From: Daucus carota subsp. sativus
Lineage: Eukaryota; Streptophyta; Magnoliopsida; Apiales; Apiaceae
Direction: 5' to 3'
Length of the DNA: 64,000 nt
Assembly (NCBI RefSeq): GCF_001625215.2
Contig: NC_030381.2
Location: forward strand, 20,795,131 to 20,859,130
Shown in pieces: positions 1 through 10,845 of this stretch. The translations under genes were made by a program, and so were the position numbers. The notes under the pieces are model-generated. The model had not been told where the DNA came from. It worked only from the letters and a program-made list of their open reading frames with translations, and did not search any database. How positions within the stretch are numbered: the stretch's first letter is position 1; every line of letters starts with the position of its first letter.

Positions 1-636
1 CATCATGGATACGGCATTATCTCCACTACGAAAGGTAACACTAACCGCTACTTTTCGTAGCATGGAGGAGACGTCTGGTAGAGCCGTGACCAATTTCTTG
101 AGATGTAGGGACGCGCCCTTTCCCCTTCGTGAAGGTTCTCACTAAGAGGTAAGACAAGTAAGGAGCCAAGTTACACGATCGTCTCAATCCCCCAATGAGG
201 GCTAACTCACCAGAATACAGGATTCAGACATATGATCGGCCTTCATGTTACCCCTGAGGGCCTTCAAGAATCATGATCACCTGAAGCCCCCACACGAGGG
301 TAACTCGGCAGATAGCAAAATTGAGGATCGTAGGTCATGCCCGGATGTAGCCCGGGAACTATCAGATGAGCCTGACACTAGTCTTCATGTCCCTCGGAAG
401 GGTCGTCATATCCCCTGGAGGGGTAGGTCTTCATATCCGCCGGAGGGGTGGTCTTCGTCTCCCTCAGAAAGGTAAGTCTTCGTATCCCTCGGAAGGGTCG
501 TCACTGAGACTCACTCATCCTCTCACTCAATATATTTACATGTGGGCGCGACCCCTGAGGGCGCGCCCTTGCCTTCGCCGTCTTGTCCCATCGACCACTC
601 CAGCAACACATCACACAGGTCCTTCTTTAACATATT
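1..636. repeat. GC-rich repeat region with short tandem motifs, unclassified
   Basis: This stretch is clearly more GC-rich than the rest of the window. From about 375 to 510 it carries about four imperfect units of roughly 30 bp built on the pattern 'cctcggaagggtcgtc / ccggaggggt(a/g)gtcttc'. GC-rich words ('gacgcgccctt' near 113, 'ggcgcgcccttgcc' near 560) recur on both sides of these units. Short open frames here are low-complexity and match no protein family I recognise. The composition suggests the non-coding end of a large transposable element, possibly an LTR-type fossil, but neither edge nor any coding part is visible, so the class is open. Confidence 0.4.
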
Positions 637-692
637 ATGTTGTACTAAACAAATCTTTATTCCTTTGAATAAAGATTTGTTTAGTACAACAT
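637..692. repeat. Perfect 26-bp inverted repeat with a 4-nt loop
   Basis: Bases 637-662 (beginning atgttgtactaaac) are the exact reverse complement of 667-692, separated only by 'cttt'. Transcribed from either strand this would fold into a long uninterrupted hairpin. It lies between the GC-rich repeat and the ESF2/ABT1-like exons. It could be the collapsed core of a foldback element or a palindromic insertion scar. It is shorter than a typical plant microRNA precursor, and no mature miRNA family is recognised in the arm. Confidence 0.85.
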
Positions 693-1050
693 GATATACA
701 TCGGAGGAGTACAAATTACAGAAAAGCCATTAATACCAAATATATGAAATGTCATGAACATAGTACTATAGTAGTTAGATTAATATTATTGTAGTACTAT
801 ATCCACACACACACACATACTTGCAGCCACAATCCACAGGGAAAAATCACAGTGGATATGAAGCATAATTAACACAACCAATCACGTAACAGAAAAAAAA
901 AACTGATAAATATTATATCCAGTAAATAATCGATTTTTGCAGTCCCTCATGTCACAAGGTGTTGAATCCTTATGATAGCCTTGTAGCATCTGAATATCTA
1001 TAATTCTACGCAAGATACCCAACTAAAGAAAAAGAAACTCGTGTTTTTAC

Positions 1051-1657
1051 CCATTTGTTCACCATTCAACGTCTCGGCCACATCCTTGGCGACCCTTTTG
1101 TCTGTAAATTCAACCCACCTGCATTTACCCGTATTTCACATTACTAATATGCTAGTATACAGAATATAGCAAGTAGACAACACAACTAGTACTTGTAACC
1201 TAAATTATGCAAAAATTATAGTAAAATAGTTCCCCTAAGTGACACATACCCTTCTGAGAACTTTTGTCCTCGAAACCCACCAGCCTTTTCACCATTCAAT
1301 CGAGCATCAGGATCTGCCACACGTATCAGTCAAGAATACCACAATAAAAAAAAAATCAGCCCTCAACATAAATTACAAAACTAGCAAAATCCCCTGAAAA
1401 ATAAAAACTATTCGAAACACAGAAAGATTACTTTCGGGGGTGACATAAATTCTTTGTATCTCCCCATACTGAAAAAGAAGCTGCCTGAGCTTAACATGAT
1501 CCATTTTAGGAGGAATGTGACTCAAATAACACACTCCACGCTTCTCAGCTTTCTCGACTTCTTGTAAAAATTGTTTCTTTTCATTATTTTTGCTTTTTTC
1601 AGAGCTCAATTTAGTTTTATCTTTTATTTGTTCGTGTTGTTGCTCTTCTTCAGACAT
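1051..1657 (-). CDS. ESF2/ABT1-like pre-rRNA processing protein, 5' exons only
   Basis: Three exons are readable on the minus strand with consistent GT-AG borders and phases: 1657-1428 approximately, 1313-1250 and 1118-1051. They encode a charged N-terminus (MSEEEQQHEQIKDKTK...), then the family signature RGVCYLSHIPPKMDHVKLRQ and LLFQYGEIQRIYVTPE, then GEKAGGFRGQKFSEG and WVEFTDKRVAKDVAE to LNGEQMG. This is the RNA-recognition-type domain of ESF2/ABT1 (activator of basal transcription 1), a nucleolar factor for 18S rRNA maturation. The usual next exon (SSFYYDLWNIKYL and the C-terminal helix) is absent from 1-1050. Either a long intron carries the gene past the window edge, with the repeat and hairpin inside it, or the 3' half has been lost. 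The start Met at 1657 fits family length. Confidence 0.75.
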
Positions 1658-2192
1658 TCTTGAAAAACGAAGAGCTGCACAAACAGAAAATATAAATAAG
1701 TATATATAATAAAGATCACAAGAACTTATATATGCGATAATTAAAGAATGGTATGCTTAAAATACCTTAAAAGAAGATTTGGGCGAGTAAGTGATGCTGC
1801 AGAGCAGCGTGGGGCTATAAAAACAAATTGAAAATTGATAAACCCTAATTATTTAGGAGTTTAAATCAGATAATATCCAACCCTGACCTGCTAACTGGGT
1901 CATTGATTCTAGTACTTTCGGTGTTACAGATTTTCTTAATGTCAAATTTAAAGAAAATGCCCCATATATCAAAATTTCCTTAAATCTACTTCTACTTCTA
2001 TATATTAAATTGCAACTAAGGGCAAAATGAGCCAAAAAAATTGGCGGTGAAACAAACAAGATTAACCAATTAACAAATAAATTTATTCTAAAAGGATGAT
2101 GGATTTCTGAGTACAGAAGTTCTCAGAAGGGTATGTGTCACTTAAAGGAAACAAACAGTGACGACAAACAATCAAACAAAACAAAAAAAAAA
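1658..2192. other. Upstream region of the ESF2/ABT1-like gene, no gene seen
   Basis: AT-rich DNA between the minus-strand gene and the Stowaway MITE. It holds the presumed promoter and 5' leader of the ESF2/ABT1-like gene. The open frame on the minus strand at 1853-2059 has no family resemblance and no splice context. Confidence 0.5.
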
Positions 2193-2194
2193 TA

Positions 2195-2471
2195 CTACCT
2201 CCATCCCAAATTAGATAACCCCGTTGACTTTGGGCACGTAACTTTAGATACATTGACCGTCTACTTCTGAAATTTATTTTTTTATTTTTTCTTTTATAAA
2301 TAAAAATTTCATATTTAAATATTTATTTGCAAAAATAAAATTTTAAAAATAAGTTATGTAGCTATGCGGTCAATGAACCTTAAACTGTGTGCCCAAAGTC
2401 AACGGACGGTCAATGAACCTTAAACTGTGTGCCCAAAGTTAACAGAGTCATCTAATTTGGGATGGAGGGAG
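2195..2471. mobile_element. Stowaway-type MITE (Tc1/mariner) with TA target duplication
   Basis: The ends are inverted copies: CTACCTCCATCCCAAATTAG at the left, and its counterpart ending in 'gggatggagggag' at the right. TA dinucleotides flank both sides (2193-2194 and 2472-2473). The CTCCCTCCGTCCC-like terminus and TA duplication are diagnostic of Stowaway MITEs. The interior contains a direct duplication of 'ggtcaatgaaccttaaactg' (near 2369 and 2408). It has no coding capacity and lies about 350 bp upstream of the PPR gene. Confidence 0.9.
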
Positions 2472-2545
2472 TAACTAACATTCACATACAACGAAATTTA
2501 TCACGTTTAATTGAAAGAAGTATGAAAGTTATACACACAAGCAGA

Positions 2546-2610
2546 GGCAGTGATTGCAAATTCAACAGCTATTTACAGCAGTGATTGCAAATTCAACAGC
2601 TATTTACAGC
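2546..2610. repeat. Tandem duplication of a 32-bp unit upstream of the PPR gene
   Basis: The unit 'cagtgattgcaaattcaaca' plus 'gctatttacag' occurs twice head to tail at about 2548-2579 and 2580-2611 with no change between copies, so the duplication is recent. It lies about 210 bp before the PPR start codon, in the presumed promoter or leader. Confidence 0.8.
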
Positions 2611-2820
2611 AAAGCTTTTAATCAGATCATATATACATACATATACAAACGCGGAGAAGCGAGAGATGAAGATTCAAGATTTCAAGGGTTTCGCCTTTGA
2701 GAGACAAAGAGATTTTTGTTTTGCTCCTAGCTAGAAATTTACTTCTTTTCCTTATAATTTAGGTCTTGGTTTTTGTCTTTTTTAAAGTAGGAACTATTTT
2801 TTAATCTCTAATTTACGTAC

Positions 2821-4749
2821 ATGGCGCGTATTTCAAATTACTCAACTGTCACTCTATGGAACACCAAAATAAAACAAGCTCTAAAACAGAACCAACTTCA
2901 CAAACCCCTCATTTTATTCTCACAAATGAAGCAACTTGGCATTCAACCCGATAATCTAACCTTCCCATTCGTAGCCAAAGCATGTGGGGAGCTCAGGAAT
3001 CTAAATAACTCAGAAATCATTCATACCCATGTTGTCAAATCACCATATCGTTCAGACAAATATGTGCAAACATCTTTACTAGATATGTATGTGAAATGTT
3101 GTAGTATCGATTGTGCTTACAAGCTGTTTGATGAAATGTCTGAGAGAGATGTTGCTTCTTGGAATGTCATGCTTTCGGGGTTTTGTCAAATGGGGTTTTG
3201 GAGTAGAGTTGTGGGTTTGTTTAGTGAGATGAGATTGGGGGGTGTTGAGGCGGATTCGATTACGATTATTGGGTTGGTGCAGTTGGGGTGTTTGGTGAGG
3301 GATGTGAGGTTTGTGAGTAGTGTGCATTGTTTGGGGATGGTAGTGGGGGTTGAGGTGGATGTTAAGATTGGTAATACTTTGATTGCTTCGTATGCAAAGT
3401 GTGGTGATTGGGATTCTGCGGAGAAGGTTTTTGATGGAATTGGATTTGATTGTTTGACTGTTGTGTCGTGGAATTCTTTGATTGCGGGGTGTGCTTATGT
3501 TGGGAAATCAGTTGAGTCGATTGGATTGTATAGGATGATGCTTAGTCATGGATATCGGCCTGATGGTGGTACTATCCTTAATCTGCTTACGTTGTGTGAT
3601 CAAGATGGAGCACTAAATTGTGGCAAGAGTATACATTCACACGGGATCAAAGTGGGTTGTAATAAAGACATGTCTGTGCTTAATACTCTAATATCTATGT
3701 ATTCAAAGACCGGAGATGTTCGTTCTGCTAGAAATATATTTGATGCAATTAAAGAAAAAACACGTGTTTCGTGGAATGCAATAATTGGTTGTTATGCGGA
3801 GAGAGGTGACTTAGATGAGGCCATGGCATTGTTTCGGTCTATGGAAGCGTCTGGTCATAAGCCTGACTTGGTTACTGCTCTTTATATAATCTCTGGTAGT
3901 GGAAAAATAGGAGCACTTGAAACTGGAAGATGGATTCACAGTTATGTTGTTTTAAATAAGTTTCATAGTAATCTGGTGGTGTCTAATGCATTGATAGGCA
4001 TGTATGCAAAATGTGGTTGCATGACCCTCGCTAGAGAAATCTTTAACACCATGCACGAGAAAAGCATCGTGTCATGGACAACCATTATTAGTGGGTATGC
4101 TTTGCATGGAGAATTAAAAGAAGCACTGGATCATTTTGAACTGATGTTGGAGCTTGGACTAACACCAAATCATGTGACGTTCCTTTCTGTCCTTCAAGCT
4201 TGCAATCATGCAGGTAACCTTAACAAAGGCTGGGAGTATTTTTACTTAATGGCTATTGTATATAATTTGAGCCCGGAGATAGAACATTATTCTTGCATGG
4301 CTGATCTTCTGGGCCGTAGAGGTAAGCTAAAAGAAGCAGTAGAGTTTGTTCAGAATATGCGTATTAGACCTGATGCGGGAATATGGGGAGCCTTGCTCAG
4401 TGCTTGCAAGATCCACCGTAACATAGAGATTGGTCTATATGCGGCTGAACGTCTTCTTGCAATTGAACCCCAAGTTGGAGCACCGTATGTCGAAATGGCT
4501 AACATTTATGCTTCAGTAGGAAGGTGGGATGGAGTGTCGAAAATGAGAACAATGATGAAAAACAATCAAGTGACGAAATATCCTGGTCAAAGTGTTGTTC
4601 AAGTGAATGGTAAGACTCATACGTTTACGGTGGAAGGAAGATGTCATACTGCAGATGTGCTTATATATGAAACATTAGATGGTTTGAATTTACAGTTGCA
4701 AGAGAAATTTGACTCTGCATTCATTGAAGAGATGGTCTTTTTACCGTAA
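2821..4749 (+). CDS. PLS-class pentatricopeptide repeat protein, E-type (At4g19191-like)
   Basis: Single-exon gene of 642 codons. The protein is a run of PPR motifs with signatures such as VSWNSLIAGCAYVGK, NTLISMYSKTGDVRSA, VSWNAIIGCYAERGDLDEA, VSWTTIISGYALHGELKEA and PNHVTFLSVLQACNHAG. It ends in an E/E+-like region (IRPDAGIWGALLSACKIHRN, APYVEMANIYASVGRWDGV, YPGQSVVQVNGKTHTF) and has no DYW deaminase domain. Absence of introns, the PLS pattern and the E domain are typical of organelle RNA editing or processing factors. Along its whole length it resembles Arabidopsis At4g19191, annotated as mitochondrial. The frame is intact and the length normal. The first ATG is used; the N-terminus gives no strong targeting call. 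Open frames on the opposite strand are shadows. Confidence 0.95.
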   Translation: MARISNYSTVTLWNTKIKQALKQNQLHKPLILFSQMKQLGIQPDNLTFPFVAKACGELRNLNNSEIIHTHVVKSPYRSDKYVQTSLLDMYVKCCSIDCAYKLFDEMSERDVASWNVMLSGFCQMGFWSRVVGLFSEMRLGGVEADSITIIGLVQLGCLVRDVRFVSSVHCLGMVVGVEVDVKIGNTLIASYAKCGDWDSAEKVFDGIGFDCLTVVSWNSLIAGCAYVGKSVESIGLYRMMLSHGYRPDGGTILNLLTLCDQDGALNCGKSIHSHGIKVGCNKDMSVLNTLISMYSKTGDVRSARNIFDAIKEKTRVSWNAIIGCYAERGDLDEAMALFRSMEASGHKPDLVTALYIISGSGKIGALETGRWIHSYVVLNKFHSNLVVSNALIGMYAKCGCMTLAREIFNTMHEKSIVSWTTIISGYALHGELKEALDHFELMLELGLTPNHVTFLSVLQACNHAGNLNKGWEYFYLMAIVYNLSPEIEHYSCMADLLGRRGKLKEAVEFVQNMRIRPDAGIWGALLSACKIHRNIEIGLYAAERLLAIEPQVGAPYVEMANIYASVGRWDGVSKMRTMMKNNQVTKYPGQSVVQVNGKTHTFTVEGRCHTADVLIYETLDGLNLQLQEKFDSAFIEEMVFLP

Positions 4750-5442
4750 GCGAGTAATGTTTCATGAGTGGTTTAAAGTGCAGAATAGAAGTATCTAGCT
4801 AGCTTGCTTCCTAAGCCCGTTCAGTCAAACATTCATGCTCTTCAGATGATACCAGGTCTCCATGTCAGATCTTGCAAGTGGAAGTAACCTTACTGAGTTG
4901 ATTGATAAGTCTCCTAAGACTGTACATGATTGATCAACAAAAGATATCAACTATAAAAAGAAAGTGATGCTTGGTCCCAATTTTTAGATACTAGCATCTA
5001 TTAATGCATTTGGGAGATGATTTTGGCAGGAGAGGTTGGTATAAAATGCTATATTCTTGGATTCCACAGATGGAGGATGTGGTGGATGGAATATCACTGG
5101 TGACTAACTTCTGAAGAAAGCAGGTCAAAAGTAGTAAGCTGATTCTGATTATAGAAGCAACACATCTATATATAGAAAATAACTGTAGTGTCTGTGTTTG
5201 TGTGTGATAACAACGTTATAAATGTAATAACCATGTTATAGGGAGAAAGAAAGTATGAAAAAATATGGCCATTGAACAAATATGGAAAAACATCAGCCAA
5301 CCCATACAAATGCAAAACTATATATATCATTACATACCTAAGCAATACATGCAGATGCCTAGAATCAACTACGTTTTTTTCTCTATTTTTCCCTCGAGTA
5401 TTATTGAAATTCAGGGGAAATTATTACAAAATAAGAAGAGGG
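4750..5442. other. Intergenic spacer between the PPR and kinase genes
   Basis: It contains the PPR 3' flank and the kinase promoter/leader. No coding family, tRNA or transposon end is visible. Confidence 0.5.
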
Positions 5443-8400
5443 ATGTGGCGGTCAGGGGGAGGTCATGTTGGAGGAGACAAAAAGGGATTGGTGGCGGTGG
5501 CGATAGACAAAGATAAAGGGAGTCAGTTTGCTCTTAGATGGGCTGTTGATAACCTTCTCTCCCGTGGCCAAACTGTCGTCCTCATCCACGTTTTGCACAA
5601 ACAACCAAATCCTATCAATGATTCACCTGCTTCATGTAAATATGCATATAGCATCATTACCTTCTTTATATATATATGCTTCTTTTTTTTTTCTGCTAAA
5701 TTCTTTGTATATATATGTTTGATTGAGTGTGGATATCATGTGTGTATATGATTAGATATTTATTAATTTTGTAAGGGATTTTGTGTGTGTGTGGGAATTA
5801 TATAAAAATAAAACTATTTCTTCTATAGCGTTTTCTGTTAACCAGACACATGCATAGAATAATTTACTTTTTATTCTTTGTTATTCTAATCTCTTTCTGC
5901 ACATCCTGCCTGAGTTTTAATGTCCTGAGCATAAGTTAATCTTTAATTTTTCTCTCAGGTTTTTTCTAAATTTTTTAAAATTGAAGCCTTGTAATTGATA
6001 TTGTTGCACCATATTTCTTAACAAAAAGGTGGTAAATGTGAATTATCTTAGAATCTCGCCAATTTGCCAACGTTTATTATATACTCCTTGATAAATTGTG
6101 AGACACTATAACCCAGTGCACAATGTATAGTTTTGTTGTTTCATCTGACTGGATTGGACAATTGAAGTAATGTAGTATGAAATGCTGAAATTACATGCAG
6201 TTTTAGCTCTAATAGTACTGTATTGGTTACTTTGGGAATGCAGGGATAAACAATTCTATCGTTGCTGATATTAATGGTGATGCATCTGCAAACAAGCAGC
6301 AACTTGAGAAGCAAACTAAAGATTTATTCCTTACCTTCCATTGCTTTTGTACACGCAAAGATGTAGGTTTTTTTTTACTCGTTTCTTGTTTGATTCATAA
6401 TGTCTATACCTGAACTTAAAATTCATACGTTCTGTCATATGTATGGTTATATTAATAATATTAGAGCAAGTCCATTAGTGTGCTATATCTTATTCTATAA
6501 TCTAATTATAGAACAAAAACTGAAATTCACCACTTCAATGGTGTGCCAAGCTTTGTGCTAAAATAGCACAATGCTATAATTTGTTCTATATATAGAACAA
6601 AATAAAGAGGTACTTGAAAGTGTGGGGTACTTAGAAGTTAGTTAAGTTGTATTAAAAAATGTGTATTCGGAAGTTAGTTATATTTGGAACAAGATTTAGA
6701 ACAATGTTTTGGAGACATGGTGCTATTTTAGCACCAAAAACCACTTTCTGGTGCTAAATTATAACAATAACATATCCATTTCTTAGATTTGTGTGTTCGC
6801 ACTTCTTGTGCGTCTTATTAATGATTGTGCTTAAAGTGGAGTGTACCATAGATGAGTAACTATATACCTGCACATAAGTGACCCTGCCGATAAACAATTT
6901 GTTGGATTGTGCTCTCTGTTTGGTTGGGTACCACTGTTTTCTACTAATTAGCCAAGGGGTGTAATTTATCCTTTTGAAGTGTGTATAAAAAGATATTGTA
7001 AGAATTGTATTGCAATAAAACTAACTTGTGCATAAATGCAACAGATTCAATGCATTGATGTGATACTCGAAGATACAGATATAGCAAAATCATTAACAGA
7101 ATATGTTAATTATACTGCAATAGAGAACTTAGTTCTTGGAGCCCCATCTCGCCATGGCTTTATCAGGTATTCACAGTCCTCTTAATCTCCCATGTAATGG
7201 GAAATCGACAGTGGTATATCTGTAACTTTAAAGGTAACTGAATTCAAACAGCTAAGATATTAGGGGCGAATGCATCCTTTTTTCTCTCGAATGATTAAGT
7301 TTGTCTAAGTAGAGATATTGGGACTATCAACATCAATGGATATTGTGCATCATTCTCGGTACTACAATAAGAGAGAGGAAAAATAAAAATGCCATCAAAT
7401 AAAGTGGTAGACTATCCTCATAGATTTTCTTTATTTTGATTAGTGTGTCGACTGAGTTCTCCATTAATGTTTTCTCCAGGAGATTTAAAGTTTCTGATAT
7501 TCCTGCCAATGTCTCTAAAGGTTCGCCTGATTTTTGCACCGTCTATGTGATCCACAAAGGAAAGATCTCATCTGTGAGAAATGCTTCTCGTTCAGCTCCA
7601 TTCAATTCCCCTCTTTTAGCTCAAATTCAAGGACAAACTAATAATAATAGCTTCCAATCGGCTGCACGGTCTGGTCATAGCTTCCAATCTGCTGCACGAT
7701 CTGGGCAGAGCTTCCAATCTCATGCACGGGGCAGAAGCTTGAGTATGAAAGGTTTGTTTCTGACGGTTCGAAGAGATGAATGTGCATCCACCTGTTATTT
7801 CTCCCGTTTATATTTCAACTAAGATGTTGCCTAATATCTGTTGCAGGAGCAGAAATGATACGACAGATGCCTCGTAACTTGCAAGATGACCAGGAACCAA
7901 CCAAGTAAGTCATAATTAAATACAAATTATCAGACGCATACACTTGTAGTGTGAGATAAATCCTGTAGATCCTAATATTGTGAAACATATAGCAAGTTAT
8001 AAAAAGTTTGTAGCAGACCAATTATCACATCTTTGGTTAGTAATGTAATGGAAATATTGTATGTAGTTGCCCATTTATGGATTTAATATTTATTCCAGAT
8101 GAATTTGATTCTGTCAATAACAGTAACAGGTCGTCTGCATACAGTAGGGGAAGAGATTTGAGTTCGAGGATTGGAGAGGTTTGTGACAATGATACTGATA
8201 TATCATTTGTAAGCTCCGGCAGACCTAGTACTGATCGAATGCCAGCCTATGATAGCATGGATTCAGGAAGAACTCCACGCATGTCCACCAGCTCAGACCA
8301 AAGTGGTCGTTCGTCATTTCGATATGGCGGCAGGGATTCTGACATTAGTTCCCTTAATGATTTATCTTCCCAATCCTCATTTGAAAGTGAAAGAACATCA

Positions 8401-9796
8401 ATATCATCATCCTATAGCACCAACACCACGGTAAATGAAGCAATAGACTTGGCACCAACTCAAAGCATCAATGTATTGATAAATTGTTCTGGCTTATTGG
8501 TGCGTGCATAAAATTGCAGGACGATGCTGAAGCTGAAATGAGGAGGCTAAAGCTTGAGCTACAGAAAACGATGGAAATGTATAGCACGGCCTGCAAAGAA
8601 GCATTGACAGCAAAGCAAAAGGTTAACAGTCATATTCTAGAGATATATTTTAGTACAAATATGCTTTATTATCTGTAATGGATAAATTTTGTATTAGCAT
8701 ATATATATATTGATGATATCTATGTACCCAGGCAGTGGAGCTGCAGCGTTGGCGGATGGAGGAGGAGGCTCGAATTGCTGAGGAATCAGCGATGGACTCT
8801 CCGGATAGTGAGAAAACTAAGTCCATGGAAGCCGTGGAGAGTTCGGAAGAAGCTCAAAAAAGCAAAATGCATTCTCAAAAAGAACTGGAGAAAAAGGAAG
8901 GGGAACCACAATACGAATTCCGTTACAGGAGATACACCATTGATGAAATTGAAGCGGCAACAGAGCATTTTTCCAGATCTCGGAAGATAGGGGAAGGTGG
9001 TTATGGCCCCGTATTTAAGTGCCGTCTTGATCACACACCAGTTGCAGTTAAGGTTCTGCGTCCTGATGCAACTGAGGGTCGATCACAATTTCAACGAGAG
9101 GTAGAAGTTTTAAGCTGCATGAGACATCCTAATATGGTACTACTGATGGGCGCCTGCCCCGAGTATGGATGCCTGGTTTATGAGTACATGGCTAATGGTA
9201 GCTTAGATGATCGCCTTGCTCTGCAGGGAAACACACCACCATTATCCTGGCGACATCGTTTTAGAATTGCAGCAGAGATAGCCACTGGGCTTCTTTTCCT
9301 CCACCAGACCAAGCCCGAGCCTCTGGTGCATCGTGATCTCAAACCTGCCAACATTCTTCTTGACCAGAACTATGTAAGCAAGATTAGTGACGTTGGACTG
9401 GCGAGGCTGGTTCCTGCATCTGTTGCAAATGAAGTTACACAGTACCGAATGACATCAACAGCCGGGACTTTCTGCTACATTGATCCAGAATATCAACAGA
9501 CTGGGATGCTTGGGGTTAAGTCTGATGTCTATTCCTTTGGGATTGTGCTTTTACAAATATTAACAGCCAAACCGGCAATGGGATTGACAAGTCATGCTGG
9601 ACGGGCTATTGACAATGGGACTTTTGAGGATATGCTGGATCGTTCTATTCCTGACTGGCCCGTGGAAGAAGCATTATGCATAGCCAAATTAGCACTCCGA
9701 TGTACAGAGCTCAGACGGAAAGACCGCCCAGATCTCGGAAAGGAAGTTCTGCCAGAACTTGACAGATTGAGAGACCTTGCGGATGAAAACATGTAG
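5443..9796 (+). CDS. USP-domain receptor-like cytoplasmic kinase (RLCK-IX type), 8 exons
   Basis: Exons 5443-5635, 6244-6362, 7045-7166, 7480-7751, 7847-7904, 8067-8430, 8520-8621 and 8732-9796 join in phase to 764 codons. The N-terminus is a universal-stress-protein fold (GLVAVAIDKDKGSQFALRWA ... NLVLGAPSRHGF). A Ser-rich linker follows with FVSSGRPSTDR, then a coiled coil (DDAEAEMRRLKLELQKTMEM ... QRWRMEEEARIAEE). The C-terminal kinase domain has glycine loop IGEGGYGPVF (about 497-506), VAVK (Lys 517), HRDLKPAN (610-617) and DVG in place of DFG (630-632), a substitution usual in this family. A U-box, found C-terminally in related PUB proteins, is absent: the stop follows ELDRLRDLADENM directly. 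Exon 6 needs the acceptor at 8066, because the later AG at 8099 would give an immediate stop. It probably acts in cytosolic phosphorylation signalling; the substrate is unknown. Confidence 0.92.
6474..6790. repeat. Possible degraded MITE in kinase intron 2
   Basis: The intron contains 'gagcaagtccattagtgtgc', a word typical of the end of some plant MITEs. It is followed by several self-complementary pieces ('gtgctaaaatagcac', 'ttctatatatagaa', 'tggtgctattttagcacca'). No matching opposite terminus or target duplication is visible, so the edges are approximate. Confidence 0.3.
7649..7738 (+). repeat. Three 30-bp tandem repeats coding SFQSAARSG units in the kinase linker
   Basis: Within exon 4 the sequence 'agcttccaatc(g/t)gctgcac' recurs three times at about 30-bp spacing, coding SFQSAARSGH, SFQSAARSGQ and SFQSHARGR. 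The array lies in the disordered linker between the USP and kinase parts, where the repeat number could change without breaking the frame. Confidence 0.85.
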
Positions 9797-10107
9797 TATA
9801 CATAACTAGAAAAACGTTTTGCACCTCATATATGCTCCCTGCTTCCCTCTACTTTAGTTAGCTCATGTGCTCTTTGAGAGCAACTAACAAAGATGAATAC
9901 ATGTAAGTATGCTTTTTGTAGTGCTTTTCTTTCCTTACAATTACTGCAACTTTATTTGCTGCGATTTTTAAGGTAAATATAGGAAATTCAATTCATTAGT
10001 CTGTTATTTTATGATTTTTTCGTATATACATAGACAGCCCGGACTTTATTGATTTTAACTAGCTCAATAACTTAACATTCTAACACTTTCTTACAAAATA
10101 TCATCTG
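9797..10107. other. 3' flanks of two convergent genes
   Basis: Short spacer between the kinase stop and the stop of the small minus-strand gene. It must contain both polyadenylation regions. Nothing else is seen. Confidence 0.5.
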
Positions 10108-10410
10108 TCAACTCCGAACTGGCTTGGTTGACATGTAGAGATGAAGAATTGATCGATACTTTCTCCGTTTCTTAATGACCAGCCTCCTCAAACCCCCCAA
10201 AACCTGATGATTTCTAGAGCTTCGACCATCATCACCAACGTGGCTCTGAGCAACAACCGCATTACTGTAATTCTTCCTCTCGTCAGCATTTCCGGTATCA
10301 GAACAAGTCACTGTGTTGTCATTTTCTTCGTCTCCGCTCAGTTGCATCAGCTGCTCAGCTGCAGCAGCCATGTCCATATCTTTCAGCTCTTCCTTCGCTA
10401 CCAATGCCAT
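10108..10410 (-). CDS. Small uncharacterised basic-tail protein (100 aa)
   Basis: The protein starts MALVAKEELKDMDMAAAAEQ and continues LMQLSGDEEND. A polar low-complexity middle follows, and the protein ends in a basic tail LRRLVIKKRRKYRSILHLYM then STKPVRS. An AAEQLxQLSG(D/E)E start with a K/R-rich YRSxxxLYxxTKP end occurs in small plant proteins of unknown function, from general knowledge. This, the single exon and the intact frame argue for a real gene. Another in-frame Met at 10455 would add 15 residues; I chose 10410 because the family-like sequence begins there. It might be nuclear, given the basic tail. It converges on the kinase gene. Confidence 0.55.
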   Translation of the reverse strand: MALVAKEELKDMDMAAAAEQLMQLSGDEENDNTVTCSDTGNADERKNYSNAVVAQSHVGDDGRSSRNHQVLGGLRRLVIKKRRKYRSILHLYMSTKPVRS

Positions 10411-10845
10411 CTTGTTTCCTCCTTTGCTTCTGCTCTCCGAGATTTTTTTATACATGCTGTTTGCTTCGTCTCTGGCGTTACTTTGTTTACGTGTTGGAGC
10501 CTTTGCAAGAGAAGTTACGAGGAAGATGTCAGGAAATTGTTCATAAGCTTGTGTATAATAGAGCTTGCTTACTTTATTGCACCCGGTCTTATTTTATTTT
10601 ATTTTTTATGACAAACTTTTTAAAGCTATTAAATTATTGACGCTTTTACACCCAATGCGCGTATCGGGGTGTCTACGCGAAAGAACAAGTGTGTAACGTA
10701 CTAATAAAAAAGAAACACATATGTCTAACAAAATAATAACTAGCATGATAACTCGTTTACCGTTTTAAAATGATATATTAGTCATATGTTTGTTATTAGT
10801 AAAACTAGAATGCTTTTAACACATAATAATTAATATGATGTGATG

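Noticed and set aside
245-714. Overlapping open frames on both strands in the GC-rich repeat
   Set aside because: Low-complexity translations that follow the tandem units, with no protein family signal.
3079-3327. Minus-strand open frame inside the PPR gene
   Set aside because: His/Thr/Pro-rich shadow of the coding strand.
8099-8100. Alternative acceptor for kinase exon 6 at 'ttccag|atgaa'
   Set aside because: In the phase left by exon 5 it gives an immediate stop; the acceptor at 8066 keeps the frame.
8786-9034. Minus-strand open frame inside the kinase exon
   Set aside because: Antisense shadow of a conserved coding exon.
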